From Kosakonia pseudosacchari (GTDB taxonomy: Bacteria > Pseudomonadota > Gammaproteobacteria > Enterobacterales > Enterobacteriaceae): DNA of 64,000 bases. Where the stretch lies: the NCBI RefSeq assembly GCF_900184035.1, contig NZ_FXWP01000013.1, positions 124,001 to 188,000 on the forward strand. Reading direction: 5' to 3'. Under the pieces are notes generated by a model that was not told the origin of the DNA, did not search any database, and was given only the letters and a program-made list of their open reading frames with translations. Numbering within the stretch: the stretch's first letter is position 1; each line of letters starts with the position of its first letter. This document shows, in pieces, positions 1-8,536 of this stretch. A program made the translations under genes and the position numbers.

Positions 1-222
1 CAGAATCAGCAGCCGGGTTACAACCACGGCACATTTAAATTCACCAGCGCCGAACAGCAAATTATGCGTCTGCTGCTGCGCGGACATTCGGTGGAGGATA
101 TTGCCCGCATTCGCGGCGTCAGCCCGACCACCGTCAGCGTGCAGCGTAACGGGTTAATGAAGCGCACCGGCACCAAAAGTTTGCAGGCGCTGTGTTCGCT
201 CTACACCGCAATGCGTGCATAA
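1..222 (+). CDS. LuxR-family HTH regulator, C-terminal end (5' truncated by window edge)
   Basis: Frame 1 is open from the first base to a TAA at 220-222 and encodes about 73 residues. The segment from FTSAEQQIMRLLLRG through SVEDIARIRGVSPTTVSVQ is a typical LuxR/FixJ four-helix HTH with its recognition helix, followed by the usual short C-terminal helix. The N-terminal input domain lies outside the window, so the signal and targets cannot be judged. It converges on the iminopeptidase gene, whose terminator overlaps its stop codon. Confidence 0.8.
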   Translation, partial: QNQQPGYNHGTFKFTSAEQQIMRLLLRGHSVEDIARIRGVSPTTVSVQRNGLMKRTGTKSLQALCSLYTAMRA

Positions 223-244
223 AAAAAGCGCCTGGCCGGCGCTT
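221..244 (-). terminator. Rho-independent terminator of the iminopeptidase gene
   Basis: A 7-bp stem (AAGCGCC/GGCGCTT) closes a 5-base loop at 226-244. Read on the minus strand it is followed by seven T (plus-strand A run 221-227). It lies about 30 bases past the stop of the minus-strand gene at 275. Confidence 0.75.
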
Positions 245-274
245 AACAACACAACCTGGTGTGGGCAAACAGCC

Positions 275-1168
275 TCAGCATGTGGCCAGTAAAAAGTCGC
301 TGACGGTCTTCATGCACAACGGCCGCTCTTCGACATGGGGCATGTGGCTTGAGGATTCAAAAATCACCCACTGCGCCCCGGTAATGTGGTCTTTAAAGGG
401 TTGCACCACTTCCGGCGTGGCTTCGTCGTAGCGACCGGAAATCAACAGGGTTGGCACGCGCACTTGCTTTAACCGGTCGATAATCGTCCAGTTTTTCATG
501 CTGCCAATGACGTGGAATTCGGTGGGGCCATTCATCGCGTGGTAAACAGTGGGGTCCGCCTCCATGGCGTCAAAGGTGCGTTGCACCTCCGCAGGCCACG
601 GGTTTAGCCGGCATACATGGCGCTGATAAAATACCTGGCTTGCCGCTTTATATTCTGCGCTATCCACCGTGCCCGCCGCCTCGTGCGTTAACAACGTGTC
701 CTGCACATCTGGCGGTAATTGCGCGCGTAGCTTCGCCGCGCCTTCCAGCCACAGCGCCATTGATGCCGGTGAGTTGGCGATCACCATCGCTTTCAGCCCC
801 TGCGGCTGCGTCACCGCATGTTCTGCCGCCAGCATCCCGCCCCAGGACTGGCCGAGCAGCGCATAGTTATCGGCAATCTCCAGTGCCTGCAGCAGATGGT
901 TGAGCTCATCAAGAAAAAGACCGGGTTGCCAGAAATCGGGGCTTTTATCCGGCAGATGGGTTGAACGGCCGTTACCCACTTGATCGTAGTGGATCACCGC
1001 CCGGCCGGTCTCCGCGATATCTTTGAATGCATCAACGTAGTCGTGGGTGCAACCGGGGCCGCCGTGGGCCACCACCAGCGGCGTTAGCCCGTTTTGCAGA
1101 TCGCCGCAGATGCGAAACCAGGTCTGATATTCCCGGAAGGGAACGTAGCCTTCGCGAATGGTATACAT
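275..1168 (-). CDS. pip: Proline iminopeptidase-like alpha/beta hydrolase (peptidase family S33)
   Basis: A 297-residue cytoplasmic alpha/beta hydrolase expected to release N-terminal residues, classically proline, from small peptides. Visible motifs are the HGGPG oxyanion-hole sequence near residue 35, the nucleophile elbow GQSWGG near 107, the acid in SGRYDEATP near 245 and the catalytic His in SSSHMPH near 274. There is no signal peptide. It lies just downstream of, and in the same direction as, a LuxR solo gene, with an 18-bp lux-box-like palindrome 65-82 bp upstream of its start. In plant-associated bacteria, LuxR solos of the OryR/XccR/PipR group commonly activate an adjacent pip gene, so control by that regulator is likely. 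Substrate specificity cannot be read from sequence. Confidence 0.85.
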   Translation of the reverse strand: MYTIREGYVPFREYQTWFRICGDLQNGLTPLVVAHGGPGCTHDYVDAFKDIAETGRAVIHYDQVGNGRSTHLPDKSPDFWQPGLFLDELNHLLQALEIADNYALLGQSWGGMLAAEHAVTQPQGLKAMVIANSPASMALWLEGAAKLRAQLPPDVQDTLLTHEAAGTVDSAEYKAASQVFYQRHVCRLNPWPAEVQRTFDAMEADPTVYHAMNGPTEFHVIGSMKNWTIIDRLKQVRVPTLLISGRYDEATPEVVQPFKDHITGAQWVIFESSSHMPHVEERPLCMKTVSDFLLATC

Positions 1169-1232
1169 AGTTGACGTCTACCCTGTTAAGTGAACTGGCT
1201 TTCAGGGTAGAACGCCGAAGGCGGCGCTGAAC

Positions 1233-1250
1233 ACTAGCAAAATTGCTAGT
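1233..1250. promoter_or_regulatory. lux-box-like palindrome upstream of pip
   Basis: ACTAGCAAAATTGCTAGT is a perfect 8-2-8 inverted repeat lying 2 bp beyond the luxR stop codon and 65 bp upstream of the pip start. LuxR-family activators bind inverted repeats of about 18-20 bp at this position. Assignment to the neighbouring LuxR protein is an inference. Confidence 0.65.
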
Positions 1251-1252
1251 TA

Positions 1253-2005
1253 TTAGCTGTCGAGCAGACGGTAGTGCAGCGCCCGCACCACCGCCTGTAC
1301 GCGGTTGGTCGCGCCCAGTTTCTTTGCCGCCGTATTCAGATGCAACGTCACGGTTGCCACCGAGCGGTGCAGCTTGCGGGCAATCTCTTTCGCCGTTAAT
1401 CCTTCGGCTGACCACGCCAGACACTCGCGCTCGCGGTTGCTCAATTTGACGTGGCGGCAGGTGAGCATTGAGGCGTCAAACAGCGGAAAGGCAGACTCCT
1501 GAAAACGGTGGGCGATAAAGGTTAATTGCGCCAGCGTGTCGCTGATATCGCGCGCTTGCTGCTGGCTGGCGACAATGCCGGTCAGGGTGACAAACCCGCC
1601 GTGGGGCAAATGCAGTGGCACCGTGGCACCGCAGGGCATATTGTGATCGCGCATGTAATGCGTCACTTCCTGGGTGTTATCATCCAGCCTGCCATTCAGC
1701 GCTCCGCTGTCCGGGCGTTGATAGGACCAGACAAACGGCGCGCAGCTCTCCAGCGCGAAGTGTTGCACCGGGTCAACCTGGTAGTACCCGCGCTCGCACC
1801 ACAAGCGACGCATATCCTCCGGCACGTTACGCATCTCCAGCAGCGACGGGGTAATCAGCGCCCCTTCCAGCGAGCGCGGAACCGGCGTGTAGTCATAAAT
1901 CACCGCGTCAAAACCCAGCGCCTGCGTCTGGGTAAATAGCCCGGCAAACGCCTCCTCAAGCCTGCTGCCATTAGCAGCAGCAGGGTTTTCAATGTTGATT
2001 CGCAT
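1253..2005 (-). CDS. LuxR solo of the plant-associated (OryR/PsoR/XccR/PipR-like) subfamily
   Basis: A transcriptional regulator with an N-terminal autoinducer-binding domain (about residues 15-165) and a C-terminal LuxR HTH (from LSNRERECLAW to the end). The chosen ATG gives 250 residues and has GAGGGGG 4-5 bases upstream; an in-frame ATG at 2101 would add 32 residues without a clear ribosome site. Aligned with LasR/TraR, the pocket sequence NVPEDMRRLWCERGYYQVDP shows Met (residue 65) where AHL receptors have Trp and Trp (residue 69) where they have Tyr. Asp78, Pro79 and Trp93 are kept. That double substitution defines LuxR solos that answer plant-derived compounds rather than AHLs. No luxI-type synthase gene is present. 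The pip gene is downstream and a peptide importer is divergent. Confidence 0.85.
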   Translation of the reverse strand: MRINIENPAAANGSRLEEAFAGLFTQTQALGFDAVIYDYTPVPRSLEGALITPSLLEMRNVPEDMRRLWCERGYYQVDPVQHFALESCAPFVWSYQRPDSGALNGRLDDNTQEVTHYMRDHNMPCGATVPLHLPHGGFVTLTGIVASQQQARDISDTLAQLTFIAHRFQESAFPLFDASMLTCRHVKLSNRERECLAWSAEGLTAKEIARKLHRSVATVTLHLNTAAKKLGATNRVQAVVRALHYRLLDS

Positions 2006-2115
2006 CATTCCCCCTCGTGGTTGACGGTGCCACACCACGGGCACGCTTTGTGCAGATGTCTCCCGTGGCGTGATGAAGGCATGCAATTCCGGTGCCGTCA
2101 CGCGCGAGAGGCAAA

Positions 2116-2134
2116 ACTAGTATTTTTGCTAACT
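2116..2134. promoter_or_regulatory. Second, imperfect lux-box-like site between luxR and the peptide ABC operon
   Basis: ACTAGTATTTTTGCTAACT repeats the ACTAG and TTGCTA half-sites of the perfect palindrome at 1233-1250 with a slightly different spacer. It sits in the divergent region between the luxR solo and the importer, about 110 bp upstream of luxR and 140 bp upstream of the importer, so it could serve either promoter. The match is by eye only. Confidence 0.4.
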
Positions 2135-2166
2135 ACCCAGCCTCCTTTGATGCCGCTAGCGTAAAG

Positions 2167-2236
2167 AAAACGCCCGACGAACAAGGCCGGGCGCAGATAA
2201 ACAGGGGAGTGGCGCACCATCGCGAGGCGTTTTTTT
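2167..2236. promoter_or_regulatory. Mutually exclusive hairpins in the importer leader (possible attenuator or minus-strand terminator)
   Basis: AAAACGCC (2167-2174) pairs perfectly with GGCGTTTT (2226-2233), followed by a T run to 2236, giving a plus-strand terminator-like fold. CGCCCG (2171-2176) can instead pair with CGGGCG (2188-2193); in the minus strand that hairpin is followed by TTTTCTTT. The two folds share bases, so only one can form. Either a leader attenuator for the ABC operon or a terminator of antisense transcription would fit. Confidence 0.3.
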
Positions 2237-2273
2237 AACCTTACGACCCCGCATGCACCACAGGAGAATTCTG

Positions 2274-3212
2274 ATGCACCGTTATCGTTTTTTGTTATTC
2301 CGGCCATTGCAGCTACTGCCGGTGTTGTTGGGAATAAGCATCATCACGTTTGCGATGGTGCGCGCGATCCCCGGCGACCCGGCGCGTATCCTGCTTGGTG
2401 TGCGCAGTACGCCAGCGGCACTGGCGCGCATCCGTGCGCAGTTCGGGCTGGATGAACCCCTGTGGGTACAGTATGGCTACTTTCTGCGCAATCTGGTGCA
2501 GGGCGAGCTGGGAAAATCGATCGTCTACCGCATCGATACCCTAAAACTGATTAACTCCCGCCTTGAACCCACTCTATGGCTGGTGCTTGGCAGCGTGCTG
2601 CTGGCAGTCATCTTCACTGTGCCATTGGCTGCGCTGGCAGCGCGTCAGCGCGGACGCATCGCCGACCAGCTTATTCGCCTGTTCACCACCGCCGGCCTCG
2701 GTTTCCCCGCCTTTTGGCTTGGCATCATGATGATCATTGTTTTTAGCGTGGTGCTGGGCTGGTTCCCGGTTTCCGGTTACGGCAGCGATTTTGCCGACCA
2801 GTTGCACCATATGGTGCTGCCGTGTCTGACCGTCGCGCTGGCCTTGTCGGCGGTATTGATCCGCAACCTGCGCGCCAGCCTGCTGATGGAGATGAGCAGC
2901 GATTACGTGATGGCCGCCAGAGCGCGCGGGCAGCGGGAAAACCGCATCTTCTGGCGGCATGTATTACCCAACTCACTGGTGCCGACGCTCAACCTGCTGG
3001 CGGTGAATATCGGCTGGCTGATTGGCAGCACGGTGGTGATTGAAAGTGTGTTCGCCATTCCGGGGCTGGGGCAGTTACTGGTCAAAGCGATTTTCAGCCG
3101 TGACTACATGGTGGTGCAGGGTGTGGTTATGGTGTTTGCTCTTGCCACGGTCGCCGTCAACTTGCTGGCCGACGTACTGACGGTGGCGCTGGATCCGAGG
3201 GTAAAACTATGA
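2274..3212 (+). CDS. Oligopeptide ABC transporter permease, DppB/GsiC type
   Basis: A 312-residue inner-membrane subunit of a peptide-type ABC importer. It opens with RFLLFRPLQLLPVLLGISIITF, the conserved first membrane segment of DppB-like permeases, and ends in the ALDPRVKL tail typical of the family. The EAA cytoplasmic loop is seen as YVMAARARGQRENRIFWRHVLPN around residue 200. The start used has AGGAGA 6-7 bases upstream; an in-frame ATG at 2253 is less well placed. It is the first gene of a five-gene importer operon, translationally coupled to the next gene, and divergent from the LuxR solo. Confidence 0.9.
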   Translation: MHRYRFLLFRPLQLLPVLLGISIITFAMVRAIPGDPARILLGVRSTPAALARIRAQFGLDEPLWVQYGYFLRNLVQGELGKSIVYRIDTLKLINSRLEPTLWLVLGSVLLAVIFTVPLAALAARQRGRIADQLIRLFTTAGLGFPAFWLGIMMIIVFSVVLGWFPVSGYGSDFADQLHHMVLPCLTVALALSAVLIRNLRASLLMEMSSDYVMAARARGQRENRIFWRHVLPNSLVPTLNLLAVNIGWLIGSTVVIESVFAIPGLGQLLVKAIFSRDYMVVQGVVMVFALATVAVNLLADVLTVALDPRVKL

Positions 3213-4054
3213 GCGCCATCAGCGTACTGACCGTGTTGCGCCGCCGTGCGATTCCACAGCAGCACGCCCTTGGCGTTGGGCTGTTGATTGTTGGTATGTG
3301 GCTGTGCGTCGCGCTGTTCGCCCCGTGGCTGGCACCGTTTGATCCGATAACCCAGGATGCGACCGCCAGCCTGTTGCCGCCGGGGGGCGCACATCTGTTT
3401 GGCACGGATAACTTTGGCCGCGACATCTTCTCTCGTGTGCTGTGGGGAGCCAGGGTGGATCTGCAAATCTGCCTGCTGGGCGTTATCTTTCCGTTTCTGC
3501 TCGGCACCACGCTCGGCGCGCTGTCGGGTTATCTGGGGGGCGCGGTGGATGCGCTGATTATGCGCATTATCGATATCGTGCTGGCGTTCCCGTTTCTGGT
3601 GCTGATGCTGGCGATTATCGCCATTCTCGGGCCGGGTCCTGGCAGCTTTTACATCGCGATGGCGATGGTTGGCTGGGTCTCTTACGCCCGGCTGGTGCGG
3701 GCTCAGGTGTTAACGCTCAAGCAGCGTGATTTTGTGCTGGCGGCGCGCAGCCTCGGTTATGGTCATGCCCGCATTCTGTTTCGCCATCTGCTGCCTAACG
3801 CCATGACCGGGGCGCTGGTGTTTTCCATGTCGGATTGTGTACTGGTGCTGTTAAACGGCGCGGCCGTGAGCTACCTCGGCCTCGGCGTGCAACCGCCGAC
3901 GGCTGAATGGGGCGTGATGGTGGCGGAAGGGCAGAGTTTTATCACCACCGCCTGGTGGATAACCACCTTTCCGGGGCTGGCGATTGTCCTGCTGGCAATG
4001 GGCTTCAGTCTGCTGGCGGATGGTCTTGGCGACAAACTGGGAGCGCGCGTATGA
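3209..4054 (+). CDS. Oligopeptide ABC transporter permease, DppC/GsiD type
   Basis: A 281-residue second permease that would pair with the DppB-type subunit. It has the HLFGTDNFGRDIFSRVLWGAR segment characteristic of DppC/OppC proteins near residue 70, several membrane helices and an EAA-type loop (VLAARSLGYGHARILFRHLLPN) around residue 175. The ATG overlaps the previous stop by 4 bases, indicating coupled translation and an obligate partnership. Confidence 0.9.
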   Translation: MSAISVLTVLRRRAIPQQHALGVGLLIVGMWLCVALFAPWLAPFDPITQDATASLLPPGGAHLFGTDNFGRDIFSRVLWGARVDLQICLLGVIFPFLLGTTLGALSGYLGGAVDALIMRIIDIVLAFPFLVLMLAIIAILGPGPGSFYIAMAMVGWVSYARLVRAQVLTLKQRDFVLAARSLGYGHARILFRHLLPNAMTGALVFSMSDCVLVLLNGAAVSYLGLGVQPPTAEWGVMVAEGQSFITTAWWITTFPGLAIVLLAMGFSLLADGLGDKLGARV

Positions 4055-5031
4055 GCTTACTAAACGTCTCGCAACTGACCGTTTCCCGTGGGGATGATTG
4101 CGCACTGGTGGATAAGGTCTCTTTCCGGCTTCAGGCCGGGGAGATGCTGGGGCTGGTGGGCGAGAGCGGTTCCGGAAAAACCGTGACCTGCCGGGCGTTA
4201 ATGCGCCTGCTGCCAGGCCAGGGATTAACCATTAGCGGTGGCGAAGTGTGGTTTGGCGGGCGCGATCTGTTGTCGCTCAGCGAAGCACAGATGTCGGCGG
4301 TGCGCGGGCGGGAAATTGGCATGATTTTCCAGAACCCGGCCAGCCACTTAAACCCGGTAATGACCATTGGCGAGCAGATCGCCGAAAGCCGCCGCCTGCA
4401 TTTCGGCGTTAACCGTCGGCAGGCGAAAGAGGATGCCAAAGAGCTGCTGCGCCAGGTGGGGATTCCCGATCCGCAAAACCGTATAAACAACTATCCGCAC
4501 GAGTTTTCCGGCGGTATGCGCCAGCGCGCGATGATTGCCGTGGCGCTGGCACCGGAGCCGTCGTTACTGATTGCCGATGAGCCGACCACCGCCCTGGATG
4601 TCACCGTGCAGATGCAGATCCTGCGTTTGCTCAGCACGCTGCGTGAACAGTTAGGCCTGGCGGTGGTGATGATCACTCACGATCTCGGCGTGGTGGCGCA
4701 AACCTGCGATCGCATTGCGGTGATGTACGGCGGGCGTTTATGCGAAGTAGGCGGCAAGCGCGAAGTGCTGGCGCAGCCGCTGCACCCGTACACGCGCGGG
4801 TTAATTGATTGCCAGCCCTCCAGCGAAGGCGGGCAGGGACGGCTGGTTACCATTAACGGGCAACCGCCGCTGGCGGGGAGCTTCCCGACCGGCTGCCGCT
4901 TTCATCCACGTTGCCCGCAGGCGAGCAGCGCATGCCAGCAGCAGCCTTCGTTACTGTTCGGGCGCGACAGCCTGACACACGCGGCGGCGTGCCATCACGC
5001 CTTACAGCCACTGACTTCGCGGGAGGGATAA
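4051..5031 (+). CDS. Oligopeptide ABC transporter ATPase, DppD/OppD type
   Basis: A 326-residue nucleotide-binding subunit. Walker A is GESGSGKT, the signature is FSGGMRQR, Walker B is LLIADEPTTALD and the switch His is in MITHDLG. The C-terminal extension has the oligopeptide-ATPase sequence CRFHPRCPQASSACQQQ, whose cysteines in E. coli DppD bind a [4Fe-4S] cluster. It overlaps the upstream permease stop by 4 bases and the next ATPase start by 1 base. Confidence 0.9.
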   Translation: MSLLNVSQLTVSRGDDCALVDKVSFRLQAGEMLGLVGESGSGKTVTCRALMRLLPGQGLTISGGEVWFGGRDLLSLSEAQMSAVRGREIGMIFQNPASHLNPVMTIGEQIAESRRLHFGVNRRQAKEDAKELLRQVGIPDPQNRINNYPHEFSGGMRQRAMIAVALAPEPSLLIADEPTTALDVTVQMQILRLLSTLREQLGLAVVMITHDLGVVAQTCDRIAVMYGGRLCEVGGKREVLAQPLHPYTRGLIDCQPSSEGGQGRLVTINGQPPLAGSFPTGCRFHPRCPQASSACQQQPSLLFGRDSLTHAAACHHALQPLTSREG

Positions 5032-6068
5032 TGTCGACACCGGCAAACTGGCCTTTGCTGGAAGCGGATAACGTCTCGGTCACGTTTCCGGTTTCCGGCG
5101 GGCTGCTCAGCAAAAAACGCGTGGTCCACGCGGTAAACCAGGTGACGCTCAAAATCCACGCAGGTGAAACGCTGGGATTAGTGGGCGAATCCGGCAGCGG
5201 CAAAAGTACGCTGGGGCGGGCGCTGTTGCAGCTTGAAAAGATCAATGATGGTGAAGTGCGTTTCGACGGTCACCGCGTTACTCACGGTCTGAAAAGCGAC
5301 ATCGCCCGGCTGCGCCTGCAAACGGCCATGATTTTTCAGGATCCATTCGCCTCGCTTAACCCCCGCCAGACAATAGGTGAGAGCATCAGCGAAGTGCTGC
5401 GCATCCATCAGAAGGTGCCGCGCAACCGGGTTTGCGCACGCGTTGAAGAACTGCTGACGTTGGTCGGCTTGCGCCCGGAACACGCCGCAGCCAAGCCTGC
5501 TCAACTGAGCGGCGGTCAGTGCCAGCGGGCGGGTATTGCGCGGGCGCTGGCGATCGAACCCCGATTGATTGTCGCCGACGAGTGCGTGGCGGCGCTGGAT
5601 GTCTCCATTCAGGGGCAGATCGTCAATTTGCTGATGGATCTGCGCGAAAAAATGGGGCTGGCGATCCTGTTTATCGCCCACGATCTGGCGATTGTGCGCC
5701 GCCTGTGCGATCGGGTGGCGGTGATGTATCTCGGGCGGATCGTCGAAGAAGGCCCCGCCGAGGCGGTCTTTACTCATCCGCGCCACCCTTATACCGCCGC
5801 GCTGGTCTCCGCCATCCCGGAAATCGACCCGGATAAACCGTTGCCACAGGAGACGCTTGCGGGCGAGCCGCCGAGCCCGGTTGCCATTCCACAAGGTTGC
5901 GCCTTTCATCCGCGCTGCCCTTACGCGCAGGTGCAGTGCCGCACCGGTGCATTACCCCCGACCCGGCAGATTGCCGATCACGCCTGGACCTGTGTGCTGA
6001 CGCACGCAGGCGAGAAGAGTGTTTTTCCTTTGACTGAGGGATCCTTTGATGAAGCACAAGCAAGTTAA
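5031..6068 (+). CDS. Oligopeptide ABC transporter ATPase, DppF/OppF type
   Basis: A 345-residue second ATPase that would form a heterodimer with the preceding one. It has Walker A GESGSGKST, signature LSGGQCQR (a Cys replaces the more usual Arg in the signature tail), Walker B LIVADECVAALD and switch His in FIAHDLA. In Walker B the usual DEP is DEC, while the catalytic Glu is retained. The C-terminal Cys-containing oligopeptide tail (CAFHPRCPYAQVQC) is present. The end overlaps the start of the binding-protein gene by 20 bases. Confidence 0.9.
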   Translation: MSTPANWPLLEADNVSVTFPVSGGLLSKKRVVHAVNQVTLKIHAGETLGLVGESGSGKSTLGRALLQLEKINDGEVRFDGHRVTHGLKSDIARLRLQTAMIFQDPFASLNPRQTIGESISEVLRIHQKVPRNRVCARVEELLTLVGLRPEHAAAKPAQLSGGQCQRAGIARALAIEPRLIVADECVAALDVSIQGQIVNLLMDLREKMGLAILFIAHDLAIVRRLCDRVAVMYLGRIVEEGPAEAVFTHPRHPYTAALVSAIPEIDPDKPLPQETLAGEPPSPVAIPQGCAFHPRCPYAQVQCRTGALPPTRQIADHAWTCVLTHAGEKSVFPLTEGSFDEAQAS

Positions 6069-7563
6069 GTTGTTGGCAGCCAGCGTTTTTCTGGCGCTCA
6101 GTGTGGTCAGTGAAATGGCGCAAGCGGCTGGCGTTCTGACGATTGGTCGTCGGGAAGACAGCACCACGTTTGACCCGATCAAATCGGCACAGAACGCGGA
6201 TAACTGGGTCTTTTCCAACGTTTTTGATCCGCTGGTGCGCGTCGATAAAACCGGCACCAAACTGGAACCGGGCGTGGCAGAAAGCTGGACCATTTCCCCG
6301 GATGGCAAGGTCTACACCTTTAAAATCCGCGATACCAAATTCTCTGATGGCACGCCGGTTAGCGCCAGCGATGCCGCCTTCAGCCTGCTGCGCATTCGTA
6401 GTGATGAAGGATCGCTCTGGCGGGACTCGTACAGCATTATTGATAAAGCCGAAGCGCCGGATGCGCGCACGCTGGTGGTGACGCTGAAATCGCCGTCTGC
6501 GCCGTTCCTGTCGCAACTGGCGCTGCCGAACGCGTCGGTGATCTCCGAGAAAGCGCTGAAAAGTGAAGGCGAAGAAACCTTTGCGGAAAAACCGGTCGGT
6601 TCCGGTGCGTTCAGCGTAAAAGAGTGGGTGCGCGGCGAGAAAATCGTGCTGGTGAAGAACCCGAACTACTGGCAGGCAAAAAATGTCAGCCTTGATGAAG
6701 TCGACTGGCTGACCATCCCGGATGACAACACGCGCATGCTGAAAGTGCAGGCTGGCGAACTGGATGCCGCGCTGACGGTGCCGTTCTCACGCATTGCCTC
6801 GTTGCAAAAAGATAGCAACCTGAAGGTGGAGCTGGATCCATCAACCCGCGAAGATCATCTGCTTATCAACCATTCGCACGGCGCGCTTGGCAAAGTGGAA
6901 GTGCGCCAGGCGCTGGATTTTGCCATCGATAAAGACGCGATTGTCAAAACCGTGACCTTCGGTTACGGCCAGGTGGCGAATTCCTATATTCCGGCCGGTG
7001 CGCTCTATCACTACAACGACAATCTGCGTCGCCCCTACGATCCAGAAAAAGCGAAACAGATGCTGAAAGCGGCGGGTGCTGGCGATTTGACGCTGAATTA
7101 TGTGGTTAACGCCGGGGATGAAGTGGATGAGCAAATCGCCATTTTGCTGCAACAGCAGCTGGCGAAAGCGGGCGTGAAGGTGAACTTGCAGAAAGTCGAC
7201 CCCAGCCAGAGCTGGGACATGCTGGTGGCCGGTGAATACGATATTTCGGTGATGTACTGGACCAACGACATTCTCGACCCGGATCAAAAGACCACCTTTG
7301 TGCTCGGCCATGACACCAACATGAACTACATGACGCGTTATAAGAACGACAAAGTGAAAGCGCTGGTGGCGGCGGCACGTGTCGAAATGGATGCGAAAAA
7401 ACGCGAACAGATGTATATCGAGCTGCAAAAAATGGCCAAAGCCGATGTGAACTGGATCGATCTCTACTACAGCCCGTACCGCAATGTGACGCGCAAAAAT
7501 ATTGAAGGTTTCTACCAGAACCCGCTCGGACGTTTCTTCCTCGAAGATACGGTGAAGAAATAG
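6049..7563 (+). CDS. Periplasmic peptide-binding protein of the ABC importer (SBP family 5)
   Basis: A 504-residue extracytoplasmic solute-binding protein. The N-terminus (MKHKQVKLLAASVFLALSVV, then AQAAG) is a Sec signal peptide with cleavage near residue 27. The mature part starts GVLTIGRREDSTTFDPI and continues with the SBP_bac_5 pattern, including LEPGVAESWTISPDGKVYTFKIR. GAGGGA precedes the chosen ATG. It completes the importer next to the LuxR solo; in a Pseudomonas PipR system, a neighbouring peptide-type transporter and its binding protein are needed to respond to the plant signal, so a role in delivering the inducer is plausible. Peptides are the default ligand. Confidence 0.88.
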   Translation: MKHKQVKLLAASVFLALSVVSEMAQAAGVLTIGRREDSTTFDPIKSAQNADNWVFSNVFDPLVRVDKTGTKLEPGVAESWTISPDGKVYTFKIRDTKFSDGTPVSASDAAFSLLRIRSDEGSLWRDSYSIIDKAEAPDARTLVVTLKSPSAPFLSQLALPNASVISEKALKSEGEETFAEKPVGSGAFSVKEWVRGEKIVLVKNPNYWQAKNVSLDEVDWLTIPDDNTRMLKVQAGELDAALTVPFSRIASLQKDSNLKVELDPSTREDHLLINHSHGALGKVEVRQALDFAIDKDAIVKTVTFGYGQVANSYIPAGALYHYNDNLRRPYDPEKAKQMLKAAGAGDLTLNYVVNAGDEVDEQIAILLQQQLAKAGVKVNLQKVDPSQSWDMLVAGEYDISVMYWTNDILDPDQKTTFVLGHDTNMNYMTRYKNDKVKALVAAARVEMDAKKREQMYIELQKMAKADVNWIDLYYSPYRNVTRKNIEGFYQNPLGRFFLEDTVKK

Positions 7564-7571
7564 AACAGGCT

Positions 7572-7597
7572 GCCGGGTGCGCAATGCGTCACCCGGC
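7572..7597. terminator. Hairpin between convergent genes
   Basis: An 8-bp stem GCCGGGTG/CACCCGGC with a 10-base loop lies between the binding-protein stop and the convergent gene ending at 7604. There is no long T run, so strength is uncertain, but its position suits a bidirectional terminator. Confidence 0.5.
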
Positions 7598-7603
7598 GTA
7601 CAC

Positions 7604-8536
7604 TTAAAACACCATCACATGCAAAACCGTGCGCACCAGAATGCCGACAATCGCGCCCGGCAGCGCAAAACGGAACAGGCGCACAAAGCGGCTGGCGATG
7701 CCGAGAAAAATGCCGATACCGGGCAAATCCAGCGTCTGCACCAGAAAGCCTGCCGAGGCGTTGATTTGCTCAGCCGTTAACTGCCCGTGCTGCACCATTT
7801 CGGACGCCACGCCAAAATACGCCGTCCCGCCCGCCAGACATTTGGTTAACGCCAGCAACACATACACTGTAGAAATATGGAAAAACGACAGCAGCGGTGT
7901 GAGCAACGTGGTTAAGGCTTCCACCACGCCTGCGGCTTTCAGCAAACCGACCACCGTTAACGACAGCAGCAGCATCGGCAGCGAACCCAGCGACAAGCGG
8001 ATGGCATCTGCCCCTGCGCCGTTAATCACCGCAATTAACCCCGCGCGCGGTTTATCCTGGTGCAATTCGCCCTCTTCATCGCGCAGGCTGGCAGTCGAAA
8101 GTTTTCGCCCCGACACATAATAGGTCAGCGTGGACGCGGCAAGCCCGCCGATAAGCGAAATCACAATCGCCATCCCCCAGTGCAGGCCGAACGGGGTCAG
8201 CGGGTAAAAGACGTTGGCCTGGCCCATGGCGAACAACATCGCCAGCGTGGCGGCGAGATGGCGATCGGATGTGCCTCTTCTTTCCATAATCGCCAGGGCG
8301 GCAAGTGGGGCGGCGAAACTGACAAAGTTAAGCTGGATAAGGGCGAAAATTCCCATTCCGCTGATACCAAAAGGTTTCAGAACGGGTGAGGTGAGGCGCA
8401 CGATGCCATCTAAGACCCCTTTCTCCTCCAGATATTTCATCATGATGAGCATCACCACCATGATGGGCAGCAAGGTATATAACGCAACATCTACGGAAAC
8501 CTTGCCCGCCGACATGATGATTTCAATGATATTCAT
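7604..8536 (-). CDS. Nucleoside-recognition (Gate) domain inner-membrane protein
   Basis: A 310-residue, strongly hydrophobic protein with about eight predicted membrane segments in two halves, separated by a polar stretch near residues 145-165 (RKLSTASLRDEEGELHQDKPR). Each half carries the Gate-type pattern of an amphipathic loop followed by a Gly/Pro-rich helix (TPFGLHWG; TKCLAGGTAYFGVAS). This resembles SpmA/SpmB- and YjiG/YjiH-type proteins, whose transported substrate is not settled. It stands alone between two convergent or divergent neighbours. Confidence 0.7.
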   Translation of the reverse strand: MNIIEIIMSAGKVSVDVALYTLLPIMVVMLIMMKYLEEKGVLDGIVRLTSPVLKPFGISGMGIFALIQLNFVSFAAPLAALAIMERRGTSDRHLAATLAMLFAMGQANVFYPLTPFGLHWGMAIVISLIGGLAASTLTYYVSGRKLSTASLRDEEGELHQDKPRAGLIAVINGAGADAIRLSLGSLPMLLLSLTVVGLLKAAGVVEALTTLLTPLLSFFHISTVYVLLALTKCLAGGTAYFGVASEMVQHGQLTAEQINASAGFLVQTLDLPGIGIFLGIASRFVRLFRFALPGAIVGILVRTVLHVMVF

